NCBI RefSeq assembly: GCF_001008165.2
Contig: NZ_CP011452.2
Coordinates: 1,922,001 to 1,986,000, forward strand
Length of the DNA stretch: 64,000 bases
Reading direction: 5' to 3'
Origin: Croceibacterium atlanticum
Lineage (GTDB): Bacteria > Pseudomonadota > Alphaproteobacteria > Sphingomonadales > Sphingomonadaceae
Each line of letters begins with the position of its first letter. Position 1 is the stretch's first letter. The notes below the pieces were generated by a model. It ran no database searches and was not told the origin of the DNA. It saw only the letters and a list, made by a program, of their open reading frames with translations. The position numbers were made by a program, and so were the translations under genes. Positions 42,701 through 50,402 of the stretch are shown here, piece by piece.

Positions 42701-44375
42701 TGCTGATATAGACCGGCACGCCTTCGGCATCGAGCACTAGCGGAGCGGTGAATCCGCCCGTGCTGACCGCTGCAACTTCCACCGCCTGCGGCCGGTTGAT
42801 GGATTGCGCCATCGCATAAGTGGCCACCGTGCCACCCAGAGCAGGCAGGCCCGGAAAGGCATCCGCATCCGGGTTTTCAAAGGAAACATAGCTGAAATAG
42901 GTGTTGAGCAGGTGATTATCCTCAGCCCGCCCCGCCTGCTGCAACGCCAGGCTGACACTGTCGTTGAAATAGGTTTTCAGCGTCTCGAAATCGGCGGCCG
43001 AATATTCGCTCGGCAGGCCGTCTGCCTTGATATGGTCCAGGAAGCCATCGACAGCTGCCAGCATCTGCGCTGGGGTCGGGCCGGGTTGCGGATCTATATC
43101 GGGATCGAAACCGGTGAAATCGCCCGGCAACCCGCCGCCTTCAAGGTGGGCAAGATAGGCCCGCAGCAATTGCGCCTGGGCGCTGAACAGGCTGTCCAGC
43201 ATACCCGACGCTTCCAGCGCGGCCAGATAGAGACGGATCTGCGCGGCGGTGGCCCCGCTGTAACCCGCAATGTCGCCGCCCTGCGCGATATAAGCGAGAT
43301 AAGCTGAAATCGCCGCCCCATATTCGGCAAGCAGATCGGTATCGATTGCCGGGCCGTACTGGAATTGTGCGGGATTGCCCCCACTGGCCAGGTAATCCAG
43401 ATAGGCCGCGACCAGTGATTGTTCGATGCCCACGATGCGGTCCAGCAGGCCGTTATCCCGCAAATATGCCAGATAGGCATTCACCGCATCGATATTCGCA
43501 CCGTTGAAATTTCCGGGCGATCCACCCGCCGCCAGCAGCTCCAGATAGCGGGTCAGGATCGCGTTGTAGGACGCCTGGAATTCTCCGGCAGCGCCGCCAC
43601 TGGCTAGGAACCGCAGATATGTATCGACAAGCCCGGGGGACAGGGATGCGCCGCCTCCCGCGCGCAATTGCGCAAGCGTGGCGGCAAGGCGGTTGGAATA
43701 AGCCAGCAACCGTTCCACATCGCCCGCAGGAAGGCTGCCTGAAACCGGCCGCAGCGCCCGGCCATCAATGGCACGGGCAGCCTGCACCACATCGCCCGAC
43801 GCACCGATCGCGCCCAATGCCTGGCCCAGCGATACGGGCAAGCCATTGAAGGCAGCGGCACGGATGCCCTGCGCCCGCAATTGCGCCACCGTTGCCGCCG
43901 GCCCTTGCTGTGCCGGGTTGGCGAATACACGCGCAGGTGCCGCGGATGCGGCCATCCTCCAGGCGGAACCGGCATCGAATGTCTGGCGGCCGCCATTACC
44001 ATCGACCGTCATGGATCCCTGCAAGACGTGGCCCCGGACCATGCCTGCATTCACCGTCAGGCTGGCCGCGCCGCGCAGTATCGCATTGCCGCCACCTTCG
44101 AAATTCACGATCACCTGCGAATTGGCGGGCGATTTCACCGTCGCCGCGCCATCGGCGATGACAATCTGCCCTTCGCTGATCCGGAAGCGCGCCTTGCCAA
44201 CCAGGCCGACAATGCTTCCGTCATCCAGCCGAATCTGGGTCACGCCGCCCTGGCGTTCCTGCCAGCTGCCTTCGGGAACCGCCCCGTTCTGGCCGAATAT
44301 GTAATCCGCCGCCCGCGCAGGCTGGCTAACGGTAAGGAGAGAAGCCGTGGCAAGAAGGATGGCCTTGTTCAACAT
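39738..44375 (-). CDS. Large exported FecR-domain protein with TbpB-like barrel repeats (Slam substrate candidate)
   Basis: This is a 1,545-residue secreted protein. A classic signal peptide starts at the ATG 44375 (M-L-N-K-A, ending P-A-R-A-A-D) with GGGAG 8 bp upstream; the ATG at 44390 adds five residues. Residues about 30-135 look like a FecR domain (D-D-G-S-I-V-G-L, N-F-E-G-G-G-N-A-I-L-R-G). Residues 250-440 hold about seven helical repeats of the type Y-L-x-Y-L-x-x-G-G-x-x-x-x-F. From about 590 to the end are four related beta-rich modules, each with a T-I-N-Y-like strand and a Cys pair (C-x5-6-C), resembling transferrin-binding-protein-like barrels. It overlaps the Slam-like gene, so surface export by it is likely. 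No lipobox is present. Confidence 0.8.
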   Translation of the reverse strand: MLNKAILLATASLLTVSQPARAADYIFGQNGAVPEGSWQERQGGVTQIRLDDGSIVGLVGKARFRISEGQIVIADGAATVKSPANSQVIVNFEGGGNAILRGAASLTVNAGMVRGHVLQGSMTVDGNGGRQTFDAGSAWRMAASAAPARVFANPAQQGPAATVAQLRAQGIRAAAFNGLPVSLGQALGAIGASGDVVQAARAIDGRALRPVSGSLPAGDVERLLAYSNRLAATLAQLRAGGGASLSPGLVDTYLRFLASGGAAGEFQASYNAILTRYLELLAAGGSPGNFNGANIDAVNAYLAYLRDNGLLDRIVGIEQSLVAAYLDYLASGGNPAQFQYGPAIDTDLLAEYGAAISAYLAYIAQGGDIAGYSGATAAQIRLYLAALEASGMLDSLFSAQAQLLRAYLAHLEGGGLPGDFTGFDPDIDPQPGPTPAQMLAAVDGFLDHIKADGLPSEYSAADFETLKTYFNDSVSLALQQAGRAEDNHLLNTYFSYVSFENPDADAFPGLPALGGTVATYAMAQSINRPQAVEVAAVSTGGFTAPLVLDAEGVPVYISNDILVDGGSSAAERDQGAATTSTRVTGDQFTLAGGSFALGDNQGMHFTTAVPLSNVPSSATINYVLDSATSPTFNDGSSAPGTFDAALAVKYDGLQIRMAAEGSVVMPGDATYTFTTPGGLDGLDSLAVTAFAASADRIAIQQTAALSGTGKACVSGAAGCEIYLGATPAGAGANALVLAYGSRNGGAGSVGFTGSAGFVAGSGDDGGDPDGELPGGGLVGAGFDTDGMVAYRTTFYDRGSGRLATNYGAHNDTASRNADGGFDTISRGGTTSFDRNGLALIEQRGDDDVLLTRYGAGTFKANGTDITVPAGRYLDMVAISDVAPTLPVSGTATYLIDDYNIQTTSDLPNAGLDLTIGVAFGPVPRMAAEGVLRLDADYGFATPGGLAGVATSGAVLSSSSGFAMAPFTSGSGDYCTNLAACSLRILGSLNEDFDLFAGTFLTIGGAEQATGVFSARSDDLAGISLDAGAGVASGSLAMAFAHDGQLPLYINAGGSNLTLNTINRLAMFDGVYDDRGLVSLTYNDTNPSQAGNLLFARGAGMAVADLAGGADWQLGRYTGGRLEGSAAIYGPNNGAHYAVLAPLVNAPSNGTINYALKAATRPVYSDQSTAPGTFTGAMAVRFAAAPTVGLEGTVTMPDATYSFQTSGGAANPANGAALLDTSGESGLTFFANLDASVSADTSVCLAGGACEVSLGGQIGGDGAGWASLGYIIRGASVETPKVSGAAVFEGGAFVPDAPPLEGTAVENQITTYASSVIGIDQRQPTTVTYEDATGAPIAYSFSPPNEEPTIGGASLNEAGSVADVIGWARWAGGETGGRYYAMGSVALPADGGWHVVSGTPATNLPVSGTATYAVAGATNPTIRDGSLAPGSATGTAAVAFGATPRVGIDVAVSIGGSTYNIATNGGAANPGTGIEVGTSGTNNMVFREYNLTASGSGAVCGGSGACGAVFTGFLAGEGASHIGLSYTFGNTGFDKQVDGGIVFGKN

Positions 44376-44389
44376 CAGGTTCACTCCCA

Positions 44390-45709
44390 TCAGAATTCGT
44401 ATCGGAGGCCGAAGCTCACCGTCGCGCGCTGGTAATCGTAGAGCGCAAAATTGCTCCAGTTGCGGGTGTAGGTGACGCGGGGGCGGGCATAGAGATTGTC
44501 CGTCAGCCGCACTTTCAGACCCGCCGCCAGGTCGATCTGTTCATCTTTGCGGCGGGCCAGGAACAGCGGATCCGATGCGTCATGCCGCCTGATCTGCCCG
44601 CCCACGCCGGCAACCAGTGCCAACCCGCGTGCCACGGGCTGTTCCACGCCGATATTCGCCCGCAGATAATCGAAGGAAAGGTGATCCCCGGCATTCCGGC
44701 GCGTCTCTTCATGCCCGCCCGAAAGCGAGATGATCGACGTGCGCGCAGAATAGGCCAGACCGACACCGTAACGGTCGGCATCGCGCAGCGGGTCACGGTC
44801 AAAATTCAGGCGGAAATATTCGCCGGAAAAGCTCAGCGCTTCGCCGTTTGCCAGCCGCTTGGTATATTGCCCCACGGCCCCCACGCTTTTCCGGAAACTG
44901 CGCTGCCCGAACCAGAATTGCTGGGCCTGCACGGAGAAGGAGACGACATCGCGATTGGCAAGGGTGTGCCCAATGCCGGCCGTACCGGTGATCGCCAGCT
45001 GATCGAAGGCGCCGCTATCAATATGGTCGCGCCCGGTTCCCAGGAAGGATACGAAGATCCGGGTCTGGCGGGAGACGGCGGACACGCCGGATATTCCGGC
45101 CTGCGCTTCATAGAAACCCTTGTCCTGTTCCCGCGCCCCCGGCCCCAGCGCGCCCGGGCCGAATGCCGCGAACAGCGGGATCACGATCGTATCGTCATCG
45201 GTCGCGCCGTTGATATTGCTGTCATATCCGCCCGCAATATCCGCAAAGCCGCTGATCGATGTGCCTCCACCCGCGATCTGGCGGTCATAATCGCGCACGA
45301 TGCGATCGAACCGCTGCCGCACCGGGTCCGGAAGGCTGGGATCGTTGACCACCGTATCGAATTGTTCGCGGGCAGTATCGATATCCCCTGCCATCGCATA
45401 AGCGCGGGCAAGTTCCGCGCGCGCCTGGGAATGGTCCGGCTGCAGCGCCAGCACACGCTGGAACGCCAGTATCGCTTCTGCCAGACGCCCGGAATCCGCT
45501 GCGGACAGGCCGAGGATGTAATTATAGTCGGGATCGGCAGCGCGAACATCCTGCTGCGGCTCCAGCAAGGCATAGGCCTGCCCTGCACGCCCTGCCGAAT
45601 GCAGTTCCAGCGCTTGCCGGACAACCGCATCGACCTCGGCCGCCGCCGGGCTGGCGAGCATGACTGCACAGCCCCCCGCCAGCATCATTATCGTCCTGAA
45701 AACCCGCAA
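44390..45709 (-). CDS. Slam-like outer-membrane secretion protein (TPR plus barrel, DUF560-type)
   Basis: The 439-residue protein starts at TTG 45709, where AGGGGG lies 6 bp upstream and a signal peptide (R-V-F-R-T-I-M-M-L...S-P-A-A-A) follows. The ATGs at 45688 and 45685 are alternatives, and the open frame to 46138 is a non-coding extension. Residues about 25-135 contain tetratricopeptide repeats (Y-I-L-G-L-S-A-A-D-S-G-R, A-R-A-E-L-A-R-A-Y-A-M-A-G-D). The rest forms barrel strands ending in G-L-R-Y-E-F. This is the layout of surface lipoprotein assembly modulators, which move partner proteins across the outer membrane. The stop overlaps the partner gene start. Confidence 0.82.
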   Translation of the reverse strand: MRVFRTIMMLAGGCAVMLASPAAAEVDAVVRQALELHSAGRAGQAYALLEPQQDVRAADPDYNYILGLSAADSGRLAEAILAFQRVLALQPDHSQARAELARAYAMAGDIDTAREQFDTVVNDPSLPDPVRQRFDRIVRDYDRQIAGGGTSISGFADIAGGYDSNINGATDDDTIVIPLFAAFGPGALGPGAREQDKGFYEAQAGISGVSAVSRQTRIFVSFLGTGRDHIDSGAFDQLAITGTAGIGHTLANRDVVSFSVQAQQFWFGQRSFRKSVGAVGQYTKRLANGEALSFSGEYFRLNFDRDPLRDADRYGVGLAYSARTSIISLSGGHEETRRNAGDHLSFDYLRANIGVEQPVARGLALVAGVGGQIRRHDASDPLFLARRKDEQIDLAAGLKVRLTDNLYARPRVTYTRNWSNFALYDYQRATVSFGLRYEF

Positions 45710-45904
45710 TGTATTCCCCCTGCCACTTTCGTGATGCGTGGACGGGTAGACAGAATGGCGTTCGGCGGTGCCATCCCGCGTCCGGGGGATGGCCTGTTCA
45801 TTGCCCTTCCATAAAATCCGTTGCTGCACGATCGCGCCCTGCTCATTCAGCGCGAAGGTGCCCGGCGGTGGCTTTTTCGCTCCACCACTTCTGTTCCCCC
45901 GGCT

Positions 45905-48040
45905 ATGGGTGGCCAAATGCCGCGTATCGGACATCGTATGTGGACCATGCCGGGTGTGCGGCTTGCCGTGGCGATGGCTGTAGGCCTCGCCATCAGCGCA
46001 TTGCTGACAGCGGCCGCCCTCATCCAGCCACGCTATTCCGAATTGCTGACGGATGAAGGCCCCATCGTCCTGCAAGATGCGCAAGGCCAGGCAATTGGCG
46101 CCATCGCCGCCCATCCCACGCCTGGCGGCACGCCGCACGCCATAGAAACGGCGGATTTGACGCCCGAACCCGACACGATTGGCAGCTATTCGGAACAGGC
46201 CGAATTTTTTGCCAGGCAGGACTCGTTGGCAGCTTGGGCCGTCTGGGCAGAGCAGCAGGACGTGCCGATTATCGACGGGTTCGGAACGATACGACCTGCG
46301 GCGTTGACTGCGGCCCGCGGCCTGCCCTTCGAATTCTGGATGCAGATGGCGGTGGGCTTCACCGTTTTCATGATATCGGCCTGGATCTGGGCGATGCAGC
46401 CCCGCGCCCTGCCCAACATGCTGTTTGGCATTGCCGGTGCCGGGTTGTGGATCGCAGCCGCCACGGCGGCAATCTACAGCACGCGCTGGCTTGCGTTGCC
46501 ATCCGCATTGTTCCTGCCGCTCGCCAATATCAATGGTTTCGGGGCCGCGACTTATGGCGCGGCGATGATCTGCCTGTTCCTGGTCTATCCGGTGCGGCTG
46601 GCCGGGAACTGGCTGCTGCTGGCGGTCGCAGCTTTCTTCACCGGCTGGTATGTGCTGGGCCTGTTCGACAGGCTGGGCGCGCCGTCGAATGAAGTCCCCC
46701 TGCTGACGGCAACGGAAATGCTGCTCATCCTCCTGCTGGTGGTGGCGCAGTTCTTCCGTTCACGCAAGGATCCGCTGCAGCGTGCGGCGATACGCTGGGT
46801 GGGCGTTTCAACCCTGATCGGATCGGGCCTGTTCATCAGCCTTGCCGTCCTCCCGCTGGTGATTGGCCGCGCGCCGCTTATCGATCAGAGCTATGCCTTC
46901 GCCTTCTTCCTGATCGTGCATCTGGGCGTGGCCTTCGGCCTGCGGCGCGGCGCGCTGTTCCAGAGCGAACAATGGGCAATCAACCTGCTCCGCGCTGCGT
47001 CTTTCGGCTTTCTTCTGGTCCTGGTGGATGTGGTGCTGATTGCGCTGCTTGGGTCGATCGGCAGCGCCGCTGTGCTGACCTGCCTCCTGCTGCTGCCCTT
47101 CTTCTACCTGCCATGGCGCAGCTTCATGCAGCGCTGGCTGACGGGCAACACATCCGCCGAACACCTGCTGGAAGCTGCCGCGCATATCGCCCTGATAGAA
47201 GATTCCGGCCAGCGCGCCGCGGATTGGCAGGGCCTTCTGACCCGCACATTTTCGCCCTTGCAGATCACGCCCGTCCCGCCGTCGGCATCTTCAGAGGGGA
47301 AAGTCGCGATCATCCAGGATGGCGTCGGCCTCCAGATTCCCGCAACCATGGGATGCCCGGCGCTGGAAATGCATTACAAGGCGAATGGCACCCGCCTGTT
47401 TCAGGCCCGCGACCGGCAATTATCCGAACGGCTGGTTGGCCTGGTGGGCAGTTTGCGACAGGAATATGACGCGTTCAAACAGGGCGAAGCGAGCGAACGC
47501 AGCCGTATCTCTCGCGATCTGCACGATGATCTTTCCGCGCGGCTGATGTCCGGCCTCGCACTTGACGATATCGGACAGCTCAAGGCCGTGCTGCGATCCT
47601 CCCTGGCCGAAGTGCGCGCCATCGTTTCAGCGGAAGAAGGCGGGCCGGGCCGGGTGGCGGACGTGCTGGCCGATAGCCGGGCCGAAGCGGCGGAAAGGCT
47701 CGAAGCCGCGGGGATGAGCCTGAACTGGCCGATCCTCGACGCGCCGGGCTGGCTCGGTCCCGCTCAGCAGAAATCACTCTCTTCGGTGCTACGCGAAATC
47801 GTGACCAATTCGATCCGCCATTCCGGGGGAACGCTGCTCTCGGTACAGGCGCGGGTCGAAGGCGGCCGCCTCTATGTCGTCGCCGATGATGACGGCGATC
47901 GTTTCGACGGCACATTGCGGCAGGGCAACGGCATCAGGAACATGGGGGCGCGGATGGCCGCGATCGGCGGCTATTTCGATTGCGCCGGCAGGATTGGCGC
48001 CGGTTTCCGCATCAGCTTCAACCTTCCGCTCGCCAGATGA
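45905..48040 (+). CDS. Membrane sensor histidine kinase (NarL-type, HisKA_3)
   Basis: The kinase (about 711 residues from ATG 45905; ATGs at 45917, 45938 and 45947 are also possible and no ribosome site decides) has an N-terminal transmembrane segment and a periplasmic domain of about 115 residues. About seven further transmembrane segments and a cytoplasmic region follow. The phosphoacceptor helix is S-R-I-S-R-D-L-H-D-D-L-S, with R-E-I-V-T-N-S-I-R-H as the N box and a late G-N-G-I-R-N-M-G. Kinases of this type pair with LuxR-output regulators, and one overlaps its stop by 4 bp. It diverges from the Slam operon and may control it. The signal is unknown. Confidence 0.92.
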   Translation: MGGQMPRIGHRMWTMPGVRLAVAMAVGLAISALLTAAALIQPRYSELLTDEGPIVLQDAQGQAIGAIAAHPTPGGTPHAIETADLTPEPDTIGSYSEQAEFFARQDSLAAWAVWAEQQDVPIIDGFGTIRPAALTAARGLPFEFWMQMAVGFTVFMISAWIWAMQPRALPNMLFGIAGAGLWIAAATAAIYSTRWLALPSALFLPLANINGFGAATYGAAMICLFLVYPVRLAGNWLLLAVAAFFTGWYVLGLFDRLGAPSNEVPLLTATEMLLILLLVVAQFFRSRKDPLQRAAIRWVGVSTLIGSGLFISLAVLPLVIGRAPLIDQSYAFAFFLIVHLGVAFGLRRGALFQSEQWAINLLRAASFGFLLVLVDVVLIALLGSIGSAAVLTCLLLLPFFYLPWRSFMQRWLTGNTSAEHLLEAAAHIALIEDSGQRAADWQGLLTRTFSPLQITPVPPSASSEGKVAIIQDGVGLQIPATMGCPALEMHYKANGTRLFQARDRQLSERLVGLVGSLRQEYDAFKQGEASERSRISRDLHDDLSARLMSGLALDDIGQLKAVLRSSLAEVRAIVSAEEGGPGRVADVLADSRAEAAERLEAAGMSLNWPILDAPGWLGPAQQKSLSSVLREIVTNSIRHSGGTLLSVQARVEGGRLYVVADDDGDRFDGTLRQGNGIRNMGARMAAIGGYFDCAGRIGAGFRISFNLPLAR

Positions 48041-48687
48041 TGGCCACCCCGCACCCTCGAATCCTGGTCGTGGACGATCTGCAACCCGCGCGGCGCCTCC
48101 TGGTCGAAGCGATCCAGGCGGTTCTGGAAAAACAAGGGAAGGATGGCCGCAATCTGGTGGAAACGTCATCCTTCACGGAAACGGCTGTCTTGTTCGGCCA
48201 GAAATTCGATTTTGCCTTTATCGACCTGCATCTTCCGGACGGACGCGGATGGGACATAATCCGTAACCTGAAGAAAGACCCCGACATTCTGGTGGCTGCC
48301 GTCACCGTAATGGATGACCGTGCCAGCGTGGAAGCGACGCTGGCCGCAGGGGCGGATGGCTATCTGATCAAGGATGCAGAGCCGGAACTGCTGCATTTCC
48401 GCATCGAACGCCTGATGGCCGGTGAACCATCCCTGTCGCCCGCCATTGCCCGCATGATGCTGGCCCATTTCCGCCCTGCCCTGGATCCGGAAGAAGACCC
48501 GCTAACCGCACGGGAGCGGGAAGTGCTGTCGCTGGTCGGCCGCGGCCTGCGCGCCCGCGAAGTTGCCGATCACCTCCAGATCAGCGCCCACACCGTACGC
48601 GATCACCTTAAATCCATCTATCGCAAGCTGGACGTATCATCCCGCGCAGAAGTGGCAATCGAGGCCCAGCGGCGCAACTTGACATGA
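48037..48687 (+). CDS. NarL/FixJ-family response regulator
   Basis: The 216-residue regulator has a receiver domain (V-V-D-D near residue 12, phosphoacceptor Asp in F-I-D-L-H-L-P-D-G, Lys in L-I-K-D-A) and a C-terminal LuxR helix-turn-helix (L-T-A-R-E-R-E-V-L-S-L-V-G-R-G-L, H-T-V-R-D-H-L-K-S-I-Y-R-K-L). The ATG at 48037 overlaps the kinase stop (ATGA). It is the output partner of the adjacent kinase; the target promoter is probably the divergent Slam/FecR region at about 45,710-45,900. Confidence 0.94.
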   Translation: MMATPHPRILVVDDLQPARRLLVEAIQAVLEKQGKDGRNLVETSSFTETAVLFGQKFDFAFIDLHLPDGRGWDIIRNLKKDPDILVAAVTVMDDRASVEATLAAGADGYLIKDAEPELLHFRIERLMAGEPSLSPAIARMMLAHFRPALDPEEDPLTAREREVLSLVGRGLRAREVADHLQISAHTVRDHLKSIYRKLDVSSRAEVAIEAQRRNLT

Positions 48688-48897
48688 TTCCGCAAAGCCA
48701 TGCCCGTTATTTCCGTTTTCGGGATGCGGGCTACCCGGCTGGAACCACTGACCTGGCGAAGCATCCACCAAACCGGCACTGACCGCGATCAGCCAATCGC
48801 GAAGGCCCAGCGGATCGACAATGCCCACCGAATGCTCTCCGGCAGAGGCAACCGCCTGATACCCGAAAAAGAAACCGCCATATCTCGAAATCAGAAT

Positions 48898-48915
48898 AAA
48901 TGGTGCCAGAAGAGG
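48898..48915. repeat. attL: partial copy of tRNA-Leu 3' end
   Basis: AAATGGTGCCAGAAGAGG repeats the tRNA-Leu 3' end and its flank (AAATGGTGCCCAGAAGAGG at 55264-55282) in the same orientation, with one C missing. This is the expected left boundary of a tRNA-integrated island. The one-base difference means later decay or a hybrid site. Confidence 0.75.
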
Positions 48916-48981
48916 CATCACATTCGAAATAATTTTTTACGTCTTATCAGATAGCTAGGAATTCGGTCGTCTCCAAAAAGC

Positions 48982-49001
48982 CCTCAAAAGGCCCTCAAAA
49001 G
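48982..49001 (+). repeat. Island-end direct repeat, left copy (possible integrase arm site)
   Basis: CCTCAAAAGGCCCTCAAAAG matches 19 of 20 bases of the sequence at 55137-55156 and lies 67 bp inside attL. It contains two CTCAAAAG units, 11 bp apart. Paired direct repeats inside both ends of a tyrosine-integrase element are typical of arm-type binding sites. Confidence 0.65.
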
Positions 49002-49087
49002 CCGTCTAATGCATTGGTTCGATGCCTTTTTCGGGACTCCAAATTCAATTTCTCCCTATGCGAGTTGGGCGATATCAATGTCAGCTT

Positions 49088-49259
49088 TACGCCCGTATTG
49101 TGTTGAAAAAGTCGGCCCCGCCGCGCCGGAGGTTAATTTCGGGCAACAAAAATTCAGAGTGAGCTTGCCGCTTGAATCATTGTTACACTACGAGGCGTGC
49201 CAAAGTTCTAGTGTTACCGACCAAAACGGGTGGCAGAGTTTTTCAACACAATACGCCCG
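49088..49259. mobile_element. MITE-like element with terminal inverted repeats
   Basis: GTATTGTGTTGAAAAA (49095-49110) and its exact inverse TTTTTCAACACAATAC (49239-49254) bound a segment of about 160 bp without a transposase. After one mismatch the match continues for two more bases. TACGCCCG flanks it as an 8-bp direct repeat (49088-49095 and 49252-49259), suggesting a target duplication. It is probably a non-autonomous insertion moved by a related IS transposase. The exact outer boundary is uncertain by 2 bp. Confidence 0.7.
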
Positions 49260-49384
49260 GATTCTGGACGTAGCCCGCGCATAGCAAGGTGCCCGAAAGC
49301 GGACCGCTTGCTTTTCTGCTCTGGCAGGCTGAGTCAATTGTGAGTGTTGGATGGAACGTTGGTCCGTAGCTTGGATCTGCTGGA

Positions 49385-49774
49385 TTAGCCTTCGCCGGCT
49401 AAGCTTTCCAATACCGGGCACCGATCATCACTGGTAGTGCCACACTGCCTGATCAATTTTGTCAGAGCAGTTTCCATGCGCGCGAGGTCCGCCAGCTTGG
49501 CGCGGACGTTCCCGAGATGCTGTTCCGCGATTGATTGCACTTGATCGCAATGCACATCGGGCCCCGGTGTGAGGTCGAGCAGCGCCCGCACCTCTTCAAG
49601 GGAGAAGCCGAGTTCGCGCGCACGCCGAACGAAACGCAGCCGCTCGATGTCCCGAGGACCGTAGTCGCGGTAAGCGCCCCTTCGTGGAGGCGGGTCGATG
49701 ACTCCTATCCGCTCATAATATCGGATTGTCTCGATTTTGCATCCGGTCTGTTTCGATACATCACCGATTTTCAC
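49385..49774 (-). CDS. merR: MerR-type mercury-responsive regulator
   Basis: The 129-residue regulator has a MerR N-terminal winged helix (I-G-D-V-S-K-Q-T-G-C, T-I-R-Y-Y-E-R-I-G), a long dimerisation helix and the three mercury-ligand Cys positions (V-H-C-D-Q, I-R-Q-C-G, D-R-C-P-V-L). The spacing corresponds to Cys82/117/126 of classical MerR. The segment L-A-D-L-A-R-M-E-T-A-L is also MerR-specific. It starts at GTG 49774 and diverges from merT. It represses without metal and activates with Hg(II) by realigning a 19-bp-spaced promoter, which is present at 49785-49815. Confidence 0.93.
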   Translation of the reverse strand: MKIGDVSKQTGCKIETIRYYERIGVIDPPPRRGAYRDYGPRDIERLRFVRRARELGFSLEEVRALLDLTPGPDVHCDQVQSIAEQHLGNVRAKLADLARMETALTKLIRQCGTTSDDRCPVLESLAGEG

Positions 49775-49784
49775 ACGAAACCCC

Positions 49785-49815
49785 TTGAGTCTGTAGTTGC
49801 TACAGACTGTAAATA
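49785..49815 (+). promoter_or_regulatory. mer operator/promoter with 19-bp spacer
   Basis: A -35 TTGAGT (49785-49790) is separated by 19 bp from TAAATA (49810-49815). The over-long spacer contains a perfect dyad, GTCTGTAG-TTG-CTACAGAC (49789-49807). Over-spacing with a central dyad is the hallmark of promoters activated by MerR-family metalloregulators. It drives merT and the downstream genes. Confidence 0.88.
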
Positions 49816-49849
49816 ATTGCGGGAATCGGGTTTTGGAAAGGGACGACTG

Positions 49850-50197
49850 GTGCGCAGCTTCAGCACATGGTGGAACGGATTAGCGGCGGGCAGCGGTGTC
49901 TTTGCTGCCTTCGGAGCAGCTGCTTGCTGTGCACTCCCATTGACGCTTACGTCAGTTGGTGTGGGTTCCGCGTGGCTTGGCAGCATCTCGCCTGTCGTAG
50001 CCCCCTATCGCCTCCCCCTGCTGACCCTCGCGTCGGCTCTTCTCCTCGCTGCGACCCTCCGTTTGCTCTGGCAGTTTAGGCAGGCACAAACATGCCCGGC
50101 GGACAGTGCATGCGGATCACCGACCTATCGAGCGCTGACCGCCATAGGGATTGCCATCGGTGCTGCGCTGCTGACAGGTGCCTTCCTCTATGGCTGA
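49850..50197 (+). CDS. merT: Mercuric transport protein MerT
   Basis: The 115-residue inner-membrane protein has three hydrophobic segments. A vicinal Cys pair lies in the first (A-A-C-C-A-L-P) and a second pair in the cytoplasmic loop (T-C-P-A-D-S-A-C), as in MerT. It moves Hg(II) into the cytoplasm by thiol exchange. The start is GTG 49850 with AAGGGA 6 bp upstream; a TTG at 49817 would add an unlikely leader. No merP follows. The stop overlaps the next small gene by 8 bp. Confidence 0.92.
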   Translation: MRSFSTWWNGLAAGSGVFAAFGAAACCALPLTLTSVGVGSAWLGSISPVVAPYRLPLLTLASALLLAATLRLLWQFRQAQTCPADSACGSPTYRALTAIGIAIGAALLTGAFLYG

Positions 50198-50402
50198 TCC
50201 GATCCTGATCTCGCGCTTGCGCTGCCCCGAATGCGGTCATGAAGAAGACATGGAAATGCCGACCAACGCCTGCATGTTCTTCTACACTTGCACGGGCTGC
50301 GGCGTGCGTCTCAAGCCGCTCCACGGCGATTGCTGCGTGTTCTGCTCCTACGGCACAGTTCGCTGTCCTCCGATACAGGAAGGGGACTGCTGCAATGGCT
50401 GA
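50190..50402 (+). CDS. GDCCVxC-domain small cysteine-rich protein
   Basis: The 70-residue protein has ten Cys: C-P-E-C, N-A-C, C-T-G-C, then the signature G-D-C-C-V-F-C, a late R-C-P and a terminal D-C-C-N-G. The G-D-C-C-V-x-C motif defines a family of small proteins (some selenoproteins) found beside mer-type genes. It overlaps merT and the flavoprotein gene by 8 bp on each side, so the three are co-translated. It could bind and hand over mercury, replacing MerP or the HMA domain of MerA. The biochemical role is inferred. Confidence 0.88.
   Translation: MADPILISRLRCPECGHEEDMEMPTNACMFFYTCTGCGVRLKPLHGDCCVFCSYGTVRCPPIQEGDCCNG

Larger units (their letters stand above)
48688..49384. other. 697-bp interval without a convincing gene
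   Basis: Between the response regulator and merR no open frame looks like a protein; the best (49009-49284) lies across repeat sequence. The stretch holds the left att copy of the island (48898-48915), an internal 20-bp repeat (48982-49001) and a MITE-like inverted-repeat element (49088-49259). The first 210 bp are ordinary intergenic chromosome with no recognised signal. Confidence 0.65.

Noticed and set aside
43100-43700. Possible CRISPR-like or tandem DNA repeat array
   Set aside because: The periodicity is of protein repeats (Y-L-x-Y-L...G-G) with diverged DNA, not identical repeats with spacers; no CRISPR array was seen anywhere.
44582-45814. 410-codon plus-strand frame over the Slam-like gene
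   Set aside because: The minus strand has TPR and barrel signatures with a signal peptide; the plus frame has none.
45710-46138. N-terminal extension of the Slam-like protein
   Set aside because: It runs under the kinase gene and puts the signal peptide far inside; the TTG at 45709 has a good ribosome site.
49009-49284. 91-codon open frame left of merR
   Set aside because: It crosses the MITE-like terminal repeats and has no protein features.
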